Both the position numbers and the translations under genes were made by a program. The notes beneath the pieces were generated by a model, which did not search any database, was not told the origin of the DNA, and worked only from the letters and a program-made list of their open reading frames with translations. From positions 761,501-825,500 of the forward strand of contig NZ_JAIVFP010000001.1 in assembly GCF_022760755.1 (NCBI RefSeq): 64,000 nucleotides of DNA, written 5' to 3'. Positions within the stretch are counted from its first letter, which is position 1. Each line of letters opens with the position of its first letter. This document shows positions 34,003-44,344 of this stretch, in pieces. The DNA is from Candidatus Rhodoblastus alkanivorans. GTDB taxonomy: Bacteria; Pseudomonadota; Alphaproteobacteria; Rhizobiales; Beijerinckiaceae.

Positions 34003-34506
34003 GGGCGCCTGAGGGCGCGCAGGGGCGCTAGCCGCGTTTCTTGCCTTATCCGCGCCCCATTCGCGACCAATTCGCAAATAGTTACGTAACAGAAGTTCGT
34101 ATAGATCATGGCAAGGCGGCGCGCGCGGCCGGAGCCGGGCGGAAGGCTTTATTGCCTGCCAAAATCGATCTTTGGATGAATGGCTCGGCTTTTATGACAC
34201 TTTCATGAATTAAAACGTCACAATGCTTGGCGCTTTCATATACCTTTCAAATTTCGCAGGATTAAGCCCTTGGTCCAAGGGTCAACTATTGCGTCAGCGC
34301 AACACATGGAATCTTTATGGCGAAAAAACGCCTCTATTCCGTTCGCCTCCATTGCCAAGCACCCGCCTCCCCAATAATCGATAGTCAATCGCAGGGCGAT
34401 CACGCCTTCGTGATCAGATTTCACACCCGCGGCTGGGCCGCGGTCTGTTGGAATGAGCTTCCTGATGGCGCTCCGCGCCGCGGCGGCTCGCACAAAGGAG
34501 ACGGGC
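34003..34506. promoter_or_regulatory. Upstream region of the first porin gene, with two small palindromes
   Basis: About 500 bases with no credible gene. GTTACGTAAC at 34081-34090 is a perfect 10-bp palindrome. CCCTTGG-T-CCAAGGG at 34267-34281 has perfect 7-bp arms. The AT-rich segment 34180-34260 probably carries the porin promoter, and a long 5' leader is likely. No known riboswitch or regulator consensus was recognised. Confidence 0.4.
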
Positions 34507-36168
34507 ATGAAAACCAAATTGATGGCGGCGGTCGCCTTGACGGCGATCCTTTCTGCCGCCGGCGCCGCGAACGCGCAGACGGCGAGCGAGGTGAAGGCTC
34601 TCAAGGCCCAGGCCGCGGCGCTCAAGAAGGAAAACGCCGCGCTTGAGAAGCGTCTGGGCAAGATCGAGAAGCAGCAGGCCAGGGAACAGGCGATCCTCGC
34701 CCGCCAGCCGGCGCCTGCCGCCGCGCCGTCCGCCGGCTCCTTCATGGCGCAGGCCTCGAACGTCCCGGGCCAGCTCCTCAACGGCGAAGGCCCGCTGACC
34801 TGGAACGGCATCACCATTTTTGGCACGTTCGACGCCGGCATCGGCTATGCGTCGCACGGCGCGCCGCTCAGCAGCGACTTCTACGCCGGCAATAGCTTGC
34901 TGTCGAAGTTCGGCAATCATTCGCTGTGGACCATGGCGCCGAGCGGTCTGTCGCAGACTACCCTCGGCATCAAGGGCCAGGAAGAAATTCTCCCCGGTTG
35001 GGCGGGCGTGTTCTATGCCTCGACCGGCATCAACCCGCAGTCCGGTCAGCTTGCCAATGCGCCTGGCTCGCAGGTTTCCAACAATGGCGTGCCGCTCGCC
35101 AACCAGTCGGTCAACGCCGACGGCACCCGCGGCGGTCAGGCCTTCAATGACCAGCTCTATGTCGGTTTGTCGTCCAAGACCTTCGGCGAGTTGACCTTCG
35201 GTCGTCACAAGTCGCTGTCGAACTCGCTGCTCGGCAATTACGACCCGGCCGGCGCCGCCTATAACTATTCGGTCATCGGCTATTCGGGAACGCCGGTCGC
35301 CGGTCTCGGCATGACCGACCTCGGGCGCCTCGACAATACCCTGCTGTACACCTTGACCTATGGTCCGGTGCATTTCGGCGCCCTGTATAAATTCGTCGAC
35401 GGCACCGCCGGCAGCGCAGTCACCTGCATCGGCGGCACGGGCGCCAACCATTGCGGCGGCGCGGCCGCCAGCAACCTCTATACGCCTCTGCAGACAGCCA
35501 ATGACGGCTATCAGTTCAATGTCGGCGGCAAATATGCCGGGTTCGAGCTGGACGGCGTGGTCAGCCACTTCAACCAGGCGGTCACCTATGGCACGCTCGG
35601 CGTCGGCAACACCACGGTCGGCACGCTGGTCCTGCCGAACTTCATGAGCCCCGACCTGGCCGGCACGGCCGCCGACATCACCAGCTGGATGCTCGCCGGC
35701 AAATACACCTGGAACCAGTTCAAGTTCTATGTCGGCTACGCCAACGACCATTATTCGAACCCGAGCGATCCGATCGGCATCGGCGCAAATATCGGCCAGG
35801 GCGGTTATTCGGTGATTTCCGTCAGCAACACGGCCTTCCCGCACGACAAGATCCTGCAAACAATGTGGGGCGGCATCAAATACGCATTCAACGCCCAGAC
35901 CGAGTTCACCGTGGCTTATTATCATGAGCTGCAGAACGGCTTCGGCACCAACGCCCAGATCCTGACGTGCGACTATGGCCGGGCCACGCGCTCCGGCAAT
36001 TGCTCGGGCTATCTGAACGGCGTCTCCGGCTATGTCGACTATCACTTCACGAAGCGCTTCGACGCTTACGCGGGTCTGATGTGGACCCAGGTGGGCGGCG
36101 GCATGGCGGCCGGCTATCTTTACACCAGCAACTGGGCCCCGACTGCCGGCGTCCGCTACACCTTCTGA
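34507..36168 (+). CDS. Outer-membrane porin with N-terminal coiled coil (paralogue 1)
   Basis: A 553-residue porin. The signal peptide ends near GAANAQ. A heptad-rich segment follows (about 24-62: VKALKAQAAALKKENAALEK) and then an Ala/Pro linker. From about 97 on, [20 protein letters not shown] starts a beta-barrel with alternating aromatic strands, ending in NWAPTAGVRYTF, whose terminal Phe is the outer-membrane insertion signal. Conserved loops such as TLGIKGQEEILPGWAGVFYAS and [20 protein letters not shown] are shared with the next porin. AAAGGAGA before ATG 34507 supports the start. It is followed by a strong terminator. Substrate unknown. Confidence 0.9.
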   Translation: MKTKLMAAVALTAILSAAGAANAQTASEVKALKAQAAALKKENAALEKRLGKIEKQQAREQAILARQPAPAAAPSAGSFMAQASNVPGQLLNGEGPLTWNGITIFGTFDAGIGYASHGAPLSSDFYAGNSLLSKFGNHSLWTMAPSGLSQTTLGIKGQEEILPGWAGVFYASTGINPQSGQLANAPGSQVSNNGVPLANQSVNADGTRGGQAFNDQLYVGLSSKTFGELTFGRHKSLSNSLLGNYDPAGAAYNYSVIGYSGTPVAGLGMTDLGRLDNTLLYTLTYGPVHFGALYKFVDGTAGSAVTCIGGTGANHCGGAAASNLYTPLQTANDGYQFNVGGKYAGFELDGVVSHFNQAVTYGTLGVGNTTVGTLVLPNFMSPDLAGTAADITSWMLAGKYTWNQFKFYVGYANDHYSNPSDPIGIGANIGQGGYSVISVSNTAFPHDKILQTMWGGIKYAFNAQTEFTVAYYHELQNGFGTNAQILTCDYGRATRSGNCSGYLNGVSGYVDYHFTKRFDAYAGLMWTQVGGGMAAGYLYTSNWAPTAGVRYTF

Positions 36169-36545
36169 TCGCGCTTTCCCCGGAAAGCCCGGAAGGGACG
36201 AGACTCAAAATCGAAATCCCGCGAGAGCGATCTCGCGGGATTTTCCGTTTTCAGCAGGCGTTGCCGCGTTTTTCAATGTGGTAAATTTATTACATGAAGT
36301 CAGAAAACTTTCCCTGACGTTGCTTGCGGCGCCGAGTCGCCGAAAAATTCCTCAACTTTAAGGGGTTTTGCATAGCGGGCAGGCAATGGGTCCTCGGTGT
36401 GGCGAATTTCAGGACTTTCCATGGTAATTATTCATTGCTAGCAATCGGTTGACCGATCTAACGCGCGCATATCGCACTATATTCGCGTTTCCATATATCG
36501 GCGTCGGAGGCGGTCTTTGCGCGCGGCGCGGCAATGGAGAGCTTA
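36169..36545. promoter_or_regulatory. Region between the porins: promoter of porin 2
   Basis: About 380 bases with no gene. Beyond the terminator it contains GTCAG-N10-CTGAC at 36299-36318 and a perfect 12-bp palindrome ATTGCTAGCAAT at 36434-36445, about 100 bases before the second porin start. These are candidate operator sites. A convincing -35/-10 pair with normal spacing was not found. Confidence 0.4.
36214..36243 (+). terminator. Rho-independent terminator after porin 1
   Basis: A perfect 13-bp stem, AAATCCCGCGAGA at 36214-36226 with TCTCGCGGGATTT at 36231-36243, encloses a GCGA tetraloop and is followed by further T residues. It lies 45 bases after the porin stop. A near copy follows the second porin. 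Confidence 0.9.
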
Positions 36546-38255
36546 ATGAAGAGAATTGTATTGGCCGCTGTCGCGGCCTCGACCGTGACGATCTCGGCCG
36601 GAGCGGCCAAGGCGGATCCCTCCAGCGACGTCGCCGTGTTGAAGGCGGAAGCCGCCGCGCTGGCGAAACAGAACGAAGCGCTGGAACGGCGGCTTGAGCG
36701 GCTGGAGCGGAAACAGGCTGCCCAGGCGAAAGCCGTCGAAAGGCGGCATGCGGCGGCGCCCGCGCCGCAATCCTTCCTGGCGCAGGCGGGCAAGACCTCG
36801 GGCGACCTCCTCAACGGGGAAGGACCGCTGACCTGGAACGGCATCACCGTGTTCGGCACGATCGACGCCGGCGTCGGCTATGTCAGCCACGGCCTGCCGG
36901 ACAATGGCCAGAACTACGAGGGCCAGTCTCTCATCAACAAATACACCAACCACGCCCGTTGGGGCGTCGCGCAGAACAATCTCTCCCAGACCACCCTCGG
37001 CGTGAAGGGCGAGGAAGAGCTGCTGCCGGGCCTCGCCGGCGTGTTCATGGCCTCGACCGGCATCAATCCGCAATCCGGCCAGCTCGCCAACATGCCCGGA
37101 ACTTTGGTGTCGAACCAGGGCCTGCCGCGCCAGTCCTATTCCTTCTCCGGCGACGGCGGCCGCGGCGGTCAGGCCTTCAACGATCAGCTCTTTGTCGGTC
37201 TGTCCTCGAAAACCTTCGGCGAGCTGACCTTCGGCCGCCATCGGCCGTTCTCGGTCGATCTCGTCGTCAATTACGACCCGACCGGCGCCGCCTATTCCTT
37301 CTCGCCGATCGCCTATAACGGGCAGTTCGTTCAGGGCCTCGGCGCCACCGAAGACGCGCGCTGGGACGATTCGCTGAAATATCGCGTGACCTATGGTCCG
37401 GTTCATTTCGGCGCGATGTATAAATTCGCAGATGGAAATGGGGGCTGCAATTATGTCGGGCGGCCCGCCGTCGCCGGCGCGATTCAGACCTGCTATCCGG
37501 CCAGCAACACCGCCTATCAGTTCAACCTCGGCGGAACCTATGGCGCTTTGAACATCGATGCGGTGGGCGGCGTCTATCACGACGCGGTCGTGATCGCGGG
37601 CGGCAATTCGCCGCTCAGCGCCGCGCAGCTCGCCGGCGCGAGCGTCTTCACCAGCAATTCCGGGATCGTCGTCAATTCGACCGGGAACAATGCCAACACC
37701 TTGCAAGCGCTGATCTCCGACAACGTCGGCTTCGCACTCGCCGCCAAATACAGCTGGAACCAATTCAAGTTCTTCGCCGGCTATGCCCATGACGAGCTGC
37801 AGAATCCGTCCGACAATGTCGGCGTCGGCGCGACCAACCAGGAGGGCGGCTATATACTGAGTTCGGTCAATAACAACTTCTACCCGCATCCCAAGATCTT
37901 GCAGACGTTTTGGGCCGGCGTGCGCTATGCCTATAATTCCAAGCTCGAACTGATCGGCGCCTATTATCACGTCAGCCAGAATCAATTTGGCACGGACTAC
38001 CAGAACCTGACCTGCATCACCGCGGTCAACCAAAGCAGCAAGGCCGCGCAATGCGCGGGCGATCTCAACGCCGCCTCGGCCTTCGCCGATTACCACTTTA
38101 CGAAACGGTTCGACGTTTATGGCGGCCTCGAGGTTTCGACGGTGGACGGCGGCATCGCCGGGGGCACGGTGTCGCCCGCGGGCAAGCTCACGGCGCTCGG
38201 CTTCAATTATCTGACCAATTGGGCCCCGGTGGTCGGCGCGCGCTTCACCTTCTGA
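36546..38255 (+). CDS. Outer-membrane porin with N-terminal coiled coil (paralogue 2)
   Basis: A 569-residue paralogue of the preceding porin with the same plan. The signal peptide ends near GAAKAD and a charged heptad segment follows ([18 protein letters not shown]). The barrel opens with [20 protein letters not shown] and closes with [12 protein letters not shown]. Matching blocks include [20 protein letters not shown] and [20 protein letters not shown]. Differences cluster in predicted surface loops, for example [15 protein letters not shown], suggesting diverged permeability or phage evasion. GGAGAG four bases before ATG 36546 supports the start. Confidence 0.9.
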   Translation: MKRIVLAAVAASTVTISAGAAKADPSSDVAVLKAEAAALAKQNEALERRLERLERKQAAQAKAVERRHAAAPAPQSFLAQAGKTSGDLLNGEGPLTWNGITVFGTIDAGVGYVSHGLPDNGQNYEGQSLINKYTNHARWGVAQNNLSQTTLGVKGEEELLPGLAGVFMASTGINPQSGQLANMPGTLVSNQGLPRQSYSFSGDGGRGGQAFNDQLFVGLSSKTFGELTFGRHRPFSVDLVVNYDPTGAAYSFSPIAYNGQFVQGLGATEDARWDDSLKYRVTYGPVHFGAMYKFADGNGGCNYVGRPAVAGAIQTCYPASNTAYQFNLGGTYGALNIDAVGGVYHDAVVIAGGNSPLSAAQLAGASVFTSNSGIVVNSTGNNANTLQALISDNVGFALAAKYSWNQFKFFAGYAHDELQNPSDNVGVGATNQEGGYILSSVNNNFYPHPKILQTFWAGVRYAYNSKLELIGAYYHVSQNQFGTDYQNLTCITAVNQSSKAAQCAGDLNAASAFADYHFTKRFDVYGGLEVSTVDGGIAGGTVSPAGKLTALGFNYLTNWAPVVGARFTF

Positions 38256-38282
38256 TCGCGCCGCCCGATTCCCCGTCAGGCG

Positions 38283-38314
38283 AAATCCCGCGAGGCTCCC
38301 GCTCGCGGGATTTT
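38283..38314 (+). terminator. Rho-independent terminator after porin 2
   Basis: AAATCCCGCGAG (38283-38294) pairs with CTCGCGGGATTT (38302-38313) around a 7-base loop, followed by T residues. The stem is almost identical to that after porin 1, so the terminator was duplicated with the gene or kept by conversion. Confidence 0.9.
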
Positions 38315-38413
38315 GTTTCGGCCCGCCGGCGCCCCGCCAAGGCCGCTTGCCAATGGCAGGCCTCGCGAGTAGCAAAGCAGCCGTTTGGAGAACGCGCGAC
38401 CGCGAGGCGAATC

Positions 38414-39520
38414 ATGGCGAGCTATAAAATTTTCCTGTTGCCGGGCGACGGCATCGGTCCCGAAGTCACGGCCGAGGTCGAAAAGGTCGCCAAAGTGCTC
38501 TCCGATGCGCGCGTTGCGACCTTCGAATTCGAGAAAGGTCTCGTCGGCGGCGCGGCTTATGACGCCCATGGCAAGGCGATCGGCGAGGACGACATGGCGC
38601 GGGCGCAAGCCGCCGACGCCGTGCTGCTCGCCGCCGTCGGCGGGCCGAAATGGGCCAATGTGCCCTATGACGTCCGCCCCGAAGCCGGCCTGTTGCGCCT
38701 GCGCAAGGACCTGGGCCTGTTCGCCAATCTGCGCCCCGCCGTCTGCTATCCGGCGCTCGCCGACGCCTCCGCGCTCAAGCGCGAGATCGTCGAGGGCCTC
38801 GACATCATGATCGTGCGCGAATTGACCGGCGGCGTCTATTTCGGCGAGCCCAAGGAGATCATCGATCTCGGCAATGGCCAGAAGCGCGCCATCGACACCC
38901 AAGTTTACGACACTTTCGAGATCGAGCGCATCGCCAAGGTCGCCTTCGAGCTCGCCCGCAAGCGCTCGAACAAGGTGACCTCGTCGGAAAAGCACAATGT
39001 GATGAAGTCCGGCGTGCTGTGGAAGGAAGTCGTCGCCGAGGTCCATGCGAAATCCTATGCCGACGTCAAGCTCGAACATATGCTGGCCGACGCCCTCGGC
39101 ATGCAGCTCGTGCGCTGGCCCAAGCAGTTCGACGTGATCGTCACCGACAATCTGTTCGGCGACATGCTGTCCGACGTCGCCTCGATGCTGACCGGCTCGC
39201 TCGGCATGCTGCCTTCCGCCTCGCTCGGCGAGGCCGACGCTGAGGGTAAGCGCAAGGCTATGTATGAGCCGGTGCATGGCTCGGCGCCCGACATCGCCGG
39301 CAAGGGAATCGCCAATCCGATCGCGATGATCGGCTCGTTCGGCATGGCCTTGCGCTATTCCTTCGGCCTCGGCCATGCAGCGGACATGATCGAGAAGGCC
39401 ATCGCCGACGTGCTCGCCGCGGGCCTGCGCACCGCCGACATCAAGGGCGACGCGACGCAAACCATCTCCACTTCAGCGATGGGCGACGCCGTCGCCGCGT
39501 CCCTGCAAAAAACACTCTGA
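38414..39520 (+). CDS. leuB: 3-isopropylmalate dehydrogenase
   Basis: A 368-residue NAD-dependent dehydrogenase of leucine synthesis. It starts [15 protein letters not shown]. Substrate Arg residues lie in [17 protein letters not shown] and in [13 protein letters not shown]. The metal site is [17 protein letters not shown], and the NAD region is [25 protein letters not shown] five bases before ATG 38414 supports the start; frame extension leftward runs into porin sequence and is not real. Confident, with isocitrate or tartrate dehydrogenase excluded by ELTGG and length. Confidence 0.97.
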   Translation: MASYKIFLLPGDGIGPEVTAEVEKVAKVLSDARVATFEFEKGLVGGAAYDAHGKAIGEDDMARAQAADAVLLAAVGGPKWANVPYDVRPEAGLLRLRKDLGLFANLRPAVCYPALADASALKREIVEGLDIMIVRELTGGVYFGEPKEIIDLGNGQKRAIDTQVYDTFEIERIAKVAFELARKRSNKVTSSEKHNVMKSGVLWKEVVAEVHAKSYADVKLEHMLADALGMQLVRWPKQFDVIVTDNLFGDMLSDVASMLTGSLGMLPSASLGEADAEGKRKAMYEPVHGSAPDIAGKGIANPIAMIGSFGMALRYSFGLGHAADMIEKAIADVLAAGLRTADIKGDATQTISTSAMGDAVAASLQKTL

Positions 39521-39529
39521 CCGGAGGCC

Positions 39530-39552
39530 GACCGCCGCGCCACGCGGCGGTC
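39530..39552. terminator. GC hairpin between leuB and the convergent gene
   Basis: GACCGCCGCG (39530-39539) pairs with CGCGGCGGTC (39543-39552) around CCA. It sits 10 bases after the leuB stop and touches the stop of the opposing gene. No T-run follows on either strand, so termination is plausible but unproven. Confidence 0.5.
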
Positions 39553-40273
39553 ACTTCAGGAAGACGTGAATGTCGACCTGTTCGTTCATGTCGCCCGAAT
39601 CCTTGGCGTCGGTCAGATATTCCTCGGCGTAGAGGTCGCGCGCCTCGAGGCCTTTGGCGTCCATATAGGCGGCGATGGCGTCATAAGTGCTGTCGATGTC
39701 GTCATAGGCGCCGCGATGCTCAAATCGAAGCGCCTTGCCGCTCGGCGACTGGGCGAGCGAAATTCCGGGGCCGAGGTCGAGCTTGGCGCCGGCTTGGGTG
39801 TTGGCCTGGGGGCCGCCTTGGGGGCCGGCTTGGGCGTCGACCGGGATCATGGCGTCGAATTTGAAGCCGCCGTCGTTGGTTTCGGTGAAGACCGCCATGG
39901 GCCGGCCGTTTTCCTTGAGCCCCGCCTTTTTCGCGGCGGCGCGTAATTTGGCGAGCGCCTCGTTGATCTTGGCGAAGCCTTCCTCCCAGTCCGCCGCGTC
40001 ATGGCTTTCGATCACGGGCCGGGCGGCGACATTCTCTTCCTTGATCGAACCGTCCTTTGAGGAAATGTCGCCTTTTGGCGCGACGGCCGGGCCGGGCGCC
40101 GGCGTCGCCGGTTTTGCGGGCTCCGGCTTGGCGCCTTCGGGCGCAGTTGCGGCCTTTGCCGCCGGGGCAGGGGGCTGCTGCGCCGCGAGCGGAAAGGAGG
40201 CCGCGACGAGAGCAAGGGCGAAGATCATGGGCCGCAGCAGCGCCGCGCCTGAAAACATTCTGTCGATCCGCAT
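39551..40273 (-). CDS. Secreted protein with a GyrI-like (effector-binding) domain
   Basis: A 240-residue protein. The signal peptide ends near PLAAQ. A Pro/Ala/Lys-rich spacer (about 32-75) follows. The C-terminal part (about 85-240) resembles the GyrI-like small-molecule-binding fold: FKFDAMIPVDA, SGKALRFEHRGAYDDIDSTY, AIAAYMDAKGLEARDLYAEE and VDIHVFLK. In cytoplasmic relatives this fold binds effectors next to an AraC/MerR DNA-binding domain; here it is exported and stand-alone. Ligand unknown. The start might instead be the Met five codons downstream. Confidence 0.7.
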   Translation of the reverse strand: MRIDRMFSGAALLRPMIFALALVAASFPLAAQQPPAPAAKAATAPEGAKPEPAKPATPAPGPAVAPKGDISSKDGSIKEENVAARPVIESHDAADWEEGFAKINEALAKLRAAAKKAGLKENGRPMAVFTETNDGGFKFDAMIPVDAQAGPQGGPQANTQAGAKLDLGPGISLAQSPSGKALRFEHRGAYDDIDSTYDAIAAYMDAKGLEARDLYAEEYLTDAKDSGDMNEQVDIHVFLK

Positions 40274-40413
40274 TCGTGAGCTCTCGCTTGAACGTAGCGC
40301 GCGGGCGTGCGCCGGCCCATACTACCGCCCGGAGCCGCGCCGCTCTATGGCCGTCCTTGGACTTTTCTCCTATATTCCGCTTAAACCGCACATGAACGCG
40401 CCCGGACCGTTTG

Positions 40414-41307
40414 ATGACCGATCTATCCGCCGCCTCCGCCATCGACACACCCGGCCATCCCCTGGCGGGACGCGAGATCGTCAAAATGAACGGGGCCGGC
40501 AACGCCATTCTCGTGCTCGATCTGCGCGGCGCCGGGTTTCTGCCGCGCGTGGAGGACGCGCGGGCGCTGGCGCGCGCGCCGGGGCTCGCCTATGACCAGC
40601 TCATGGTCCTGTCCGACCCGCAGGCGCCGGGGCAGGACGCCTTCATGACCATCTATAATCAGGACGGCTCGCTTTCCGCCTCCTGCGGCAATGGCACGCG
40701 CTGCGTCGCGCATTATCTCGCCGGACTCTCGGGCGCGGAAGCGCTTCAGCTCGCCACTTCCGCCGGGCCTTTGGCGGTGCGGCGCGAGGGCGCGCTGTCC
40801 TATTCTGTCGATATGGGGCCGCCCCGGCTCGGCTGGCGGGAAATTCCGCTCGCCCGCGAGGTCGCGGACACAGGAAGGGTCGAACTTGGCCGGTTCGGCT
40901 TGCCCGCGGCCTCCTGCGTCAGCATGGGCAATCCCCACGCCATTTTCTTCGTCCCTGAAATCGAGGCCTTCGATCTCGCCGCGATCGGCCCGGTTCTGGA
41001 ACATGACCCGATCTTTCCCCAACGCGCCAATATTTCGCTCGCTCAGGTTTTTTCGCGCGAGGCGATCCGGCTGAAAGTCTGGGAGCGCGGGACCGGCCTG
41101 ACGCTCGCTTGCGGCACGGCGGCTTGTGCGACCCTGGTCGCCGCCGCGCGCGCCGGCCTGACCGGGCGCCGCGCGAAAATTTCGCTGCCGGGCGGCGATC
41201 TCGCCATCGAGTGGCGGGCGGACGATCACGTCGTCATGACCGGGCCGGTGGAGGTCGAATTCTCTCGAATCCTCACGCCCGATCTTTTCGCGCCGGCGCC
41301 GGCATGA
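40414..41307 (+). CDS. dapF: Diaminopimelate epimerase
   Basis: A 297-residue enzyme converting LL- to meso-diaminopimelate for lysine and peptidoglycan. The two catalytic Cys are in [14 protein letters not shown] and [29 protein letters not shown] and [16 protein letters not shown] are family features. The N-terminal motif is [16 protein letters not shown], where most relatives have MHGLGNDF. The ATG at 40414 gives a 24-residue leader before this motif. It overlaps mtaB by ATGA. Length fits the family. Confidence 0.94.
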   Translation: MTDLSAASAIDTPGHPLAGREIVKMNGAGNAILVLDLRGAGFLPRVEDARALARAPGLAYDQLMVLSDPQAPGQDAFMTIYNQDGSLSASCGNGTRCVAHYLAGLSGAEALQLATSAGPLAVRREGALSYSVDMGPPRLGWREIPLAREVADTGRVELGRFGLPAASCVSMGNPHAIFFVPEIEAFDLAAIGPVLEHDPIFPQRANISLAQVFSREAIRLKVWERGTGLTLACGTAACATLVAAARAGLTGRRAKISLPGGDLAIEWRADDHVVMTGPVEVEFSRILTPDLFAPAPA

Positions 41308-42557
41308 CGGAGAAGGTCGAAGTCGTCACCTTCGGCTGCCGTCTCAATCTCGCCGAATCGCAGACCGTCCGCGAATTGGCGGCGCAGGGCGGCGAAAGCG
41401 GCCTTGTCGTCGTCAATACCTGCGCGGTGACGGCGGAAGCAACCCGCCAGGCGCGTCAGGCGATCCGCCGGATGAAGCGCGAACGGCCCGAAGCGCGGAT
41501 CGTCGTCACCGGCTGCGCCGCGCAGATCGAGCCCGAAATGTTCGCTGACATGCCCGAAGTCGCCCATGTCATGGGCAATGCGGAAAAGACCCGCGCCCTG
41601 TCGTGGAGCCATTTTCCGAACCGGGTCAATGTCGCGCCTCTCAGCGACGCCGCGCGGCGCGCCAATGAGCCGGCGCCGGTTCTGACGGCGATCGAGGGCC
41701 ATACCCGCGCTTTTCTCGCTGTGCAGAACGGCTGCGACCATGACTGCACCTTCTGCGTCATTCCGGCCGGGCGCGGGCGATCGCGCTCCGTGACGCCCCA
41801 AGCCGCGCTTGAACAGGCGCGCAAATTCGTCGAAACCGGCCACAAGGAAATCGTGCTCACCGGCGTCGATCTCACCTACTGGGGCTCCGATCTGCCCGGC
41901 GCGCCGAAGCTCGGCAAGCTGGTCCGGCTGCTGTTGCGCGAATTGCCGGACCTGCCGCGCCTGCGGCTCTCGTCCATCGATTGCATCGAGGCCGACGCCG
42001 ATCTGCTGGCGGCCTTCGCCGAGGAGGAACGGCTCGCGCCTTACCTCCATCTCTCCCTGCAATCCGGCGACGACCTGATCTTGAAGCGGATGAAAAGGCG
42101 GCACAGCCGCGCGGAAAGCGTCGCCTTCTGCGCCGAGCTTCGCCGTCTGCGCCCGGACATCGCGCTCGGCGCCGATCTGATCGCCGGCTTTCCGACCGAG
42201 GACGAGGACGCCGCCGCGCGCAGCCTTGCCCTTATCGAGGACTGCGGGCTGAGCTTCCTTCATGTCTTTCCCTTTTCGCCGCGCCCCGGAACGCCGGCCG
42301 CGCGCATGCCACCGGTCGCGCCGGCTGCCATCAAGGCGCGCGCGGCGCGGCTGCGCGAAGCGGGAGAACAGGCTTTGGCGCGCCATCTGGCGGCGCAGGC
42401 CGGGCGAAGCCTGCGCATTCTGACCGAGCGCGGCTTCATGGGCCGCGCCGAGGATTTCACCCCGGTCCGCACGGCCGGCTTCGCGCCGGGACAGCTGGTG
42501 AGCGGGGTGGCCAAAGGATTTTCCGGAGGCGCGCTGGAGGTAACCTTTTTTTCATAG
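41304..42557 (+). CDS. mtaB: tRNA t6A37 methylthiotransferase MtaB
   Basis: A 417-residue radical-SAM enzyme adding a methylthio group to t6A at tRNA position 37. The N-terminal UPF0004 domain has [31 protein letters not shown] and VVTGCAAQ, with its three cluster Cys. The radical-SAM motif is [20 protein letters not shown]. The short TRAM-like tail ends [12 protein letters not shown], not CQMN, distinguishes MtaB from MiaB/RimO. The ATG overlaps the dapF stop, a common pairing in Hyphomicrobiales. Confidence 0.94.
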   Translation: MTEKVEVVTFGCRLNLAESQTVRELAAQGGESGLVVVNTCAVTAEATRQARQAIRRMKRERPEARIVVTGCAAQIEPEMFADMPEVAHVMGNAEKTRALSWSHFPNRVNVAPLSDAARRANEPAPVLTAIEGHTRAFLAVQNGCDHDCTFCVIPAGRGRSRSVTPQAALEQARKFVETGHKEIVLTGVDLTYWGSDLPGAPKLGKLVRLLLRELPDLPRLRLSSIDCIEADADLLAAFAEEERLAPYLHLSLQSGDDLILKRMKRRHSRAESVAFCAELRRLRPDIALGADLIAGFPTEDEDAAARSLALIEDCGLSFLHVFPFSPRPGTPAARMPPVAPAAIKARAARLREAGEQALARHLAAQAGRSLRILTERGFMGRAEDFTPVRTAGFAPGQLVSGVAKGFSGGALEVTFFS

Positions 42558-42653
42558 TTAATCGAGAAGCCCGCGGCGCGGTAAGACAAGACTCGAACAA
42601 TTCTCGTCAAATTGACGGCATGTGATGCGCTCGACTGAGCGCGAGGGAATGTC

Positions 42654-44234
42654 ATGCCGCCGACCACAAGTTTCCGCCGCGGAAGCGATTTCCGCGCCTA
42701 TGTCCGGACTTCGCTCGCCGAGCAGGACAAGTCCCGCGTCGTCAGGGCGCCGAAAAATCCATTGCGGGGCGTGCGTATCGATACGAGTTTAGCGGCGCTG
42801 ATCACGCAACGCGCGAAAGATTGGATGTCGGTTCTTCGCCGAAAAGGCGCGCCAACGAAGGATTATGGAGTGGAGCGCGAATTGGCCGGATCCCGGCCGA
42901 TTCCGGCGCGTCGGCCCGGTCTCGACTTGCGCCGCCGCGCGATCGAGGAGATTGGGTCTCTGCGCTCCGCCCTCGCCTTGTTGGCCGCGCGCCTGCGGCC
43001 GGTTCCCGCAACCGCGCCCAGCGCCGAAAGGAGCGCTTTCGGCGCTCCGGCCGAGGCGCAAGGCGCTTTGGAGCGCGCCGAAGCCGAATTGCGCGCGCGC
43101 CGGGCCCGGGCGCGCCAGCCGGAGTTCCAGGCGCGCGAGCCGGATTTCGAAGCGCGGCGCCGGGAGGTCAAAGCCGTTCAGGCGCGGCTCGATCGCGGCG
43201 GGCCCGCCGAGGCGCCGGATGTCCGCGACGTCGCGGCGCCGACGGAAAGCGCCCGCGTTTTTCGCGGTTCAAGCCAAAGGCCGGCGGCGTCGGCAAGCCC
43301 CGACGAGAGTCTTGAACAGGCTTGGGCGGCGGAACTGGCCGATGAATATCGCCGGGAATTCCACCCCATGGCGGCGCGGAAAGCCGCTCGTCCGCCGGTC
43401 GACGACAAGCCGAGCGCCGCCGACGGCGCGGCGTCGGCTATTTTCCTCGCGGGCAAGGCGCTCTGGCGGGTCAGCCTGGTCCTGCGGCCGGTCTTTCGCT
43501 TCGTTCTGGCGCATAGCGCGCCGATTCTCAAAATCGCCGCCGTCGGCCTCGCGATTCTCGCCGCGGCCGGCTTTCTCGCCCAGTGGCCGCGCACGACAAG
43601 CGATTCCGGGGTCCAGGCGACCGTTGGCGCGCAGACCGCGCCGCCGCGCCCGAGCTGGGCCGAAATCTCGAAGCCCTTCGAGTACTATGATCTTGCCGCG
43701 CCGCTCGTCGCCGACGAAAAGCTCGTCTACGAGGCGCGGCGTCATTCGCCGGGCGGCGGACGAGAGGATTTTCTCACCTTTGGCGATTTCGCCGGCAAGG
43801 AGCCTTTCGTAAGGCTCGCGGTCTATCGCCACGGGACGGAAAGAGTCGCCGCGCCGCCCTTCTTCGTTGATATGGCGCGGCGCGCCGCCGCGGTCAGCAT
43901 CAGCATCGATAGCGCCGACGCGCCTGCGGCCCGGACCACCCGTTTCGGCGATTTCGAGACGGCGGCCATGGCCATGCGCAAGGGCCGGCAGGCGCGCGAC
44001 AATTGCCGGGGCTTCCGCTTCAACGTCGCGCCGCCCGGTCTGACCATCGCCGGCTTCGCCTGCGGGGCGGGCGACGCGCCCTTCAGCGCCGGCGAACTCG
44101 CCTGCCTCGTCAACCGGCTCGATCTGGTTTCGGCTGGAGACGACAAGCCTCTGCGCGACTTCTTCGCCGTCGCCGAGGCGCGTGGCCGTCCGGGTTGCGC
44201 CGAGGCGGGGGCGGCGCGGCGGCGGGCGCGATAG
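42654..44234 (+). CDS. Large single-pass membrane protein with charged coiled-coil N-terminus, function unknown
   Basis: A 526-residue protein. Residues about 1-260 are Arg/Ala/Glu-rich, probably cytoplasmic, with helix-forming segments such as ERAEAELRARRARARQPEFQ. One membrane segment, ILKIAAVGLAILAAAGFLAQ, lies at about 290-310, with a flanking hydrophobic segment near 265-288. The periplasmic part (about 320-526) contains WAEISKPFEYYDLAAPLVAD and DFLTFGDFAGKEPFVRLAVY. Three Cys (CRGF, FACGAG, LACLV) could form bonds. GAGGGA upstream of ATG 42654 supports the start. I do not recognise a characterised family, although the periplasmic part looks like a conserved Hyphomicrobiales module. Confidence 0.65.
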   Translation: MPPTTSFRRGSDFRAYVRTSLAEQDKSRVVRAPKNPLRGVRIDTSLAALITQRAKDWMSVLRRKGAPTKDYGVERELAGSRPIPARRPGLDLRRRAIEEIGSLRSALALLAARLRPVPATAPSAERSAFGAPAEAQGALERAEAELRARRARARQPEFQAREPDFEARRREVKAVQARLDRGGPAEAPDVRDVAAPTESARVFRGSSQRPAASASPDESLEQAWAAELADEYRREFHPMAARKAARPPVDDKPSAADGAASAIFLAGKALWRVSLVLRPVFRFVLAHSAPILKIAAVGLAILAAAGFLAQWPRTTSDSGVQATVGAQTAPPRPSWAEISKPFEYYDLAAPLVADEKLVYEARRHSPGGGREDFLTFGDFAGKEPFVRLAVYRHGTERVAAPPFFVDMARRAAAVSISIDSADAPAARTTRFGDFETAAMAMRKGRQARDNCRGFRFNVAPPGLTIAGFACGAGDAPFSAGELACLVNRLDLVSAGDDKPLRDFFAVAEARGRPGCAEAGAARRRAR

Positions 44235-44344
44235 GAATGGTTGCAGGAAAGCCGCGCGGGACCGGATTTTGTTTTTTTTAGGCCGATTCGCTATCGCTTG
44301 CCGCGCCGAAGCGTTAGATTGGCGTCATCTGTCAGGAGCCCAAC

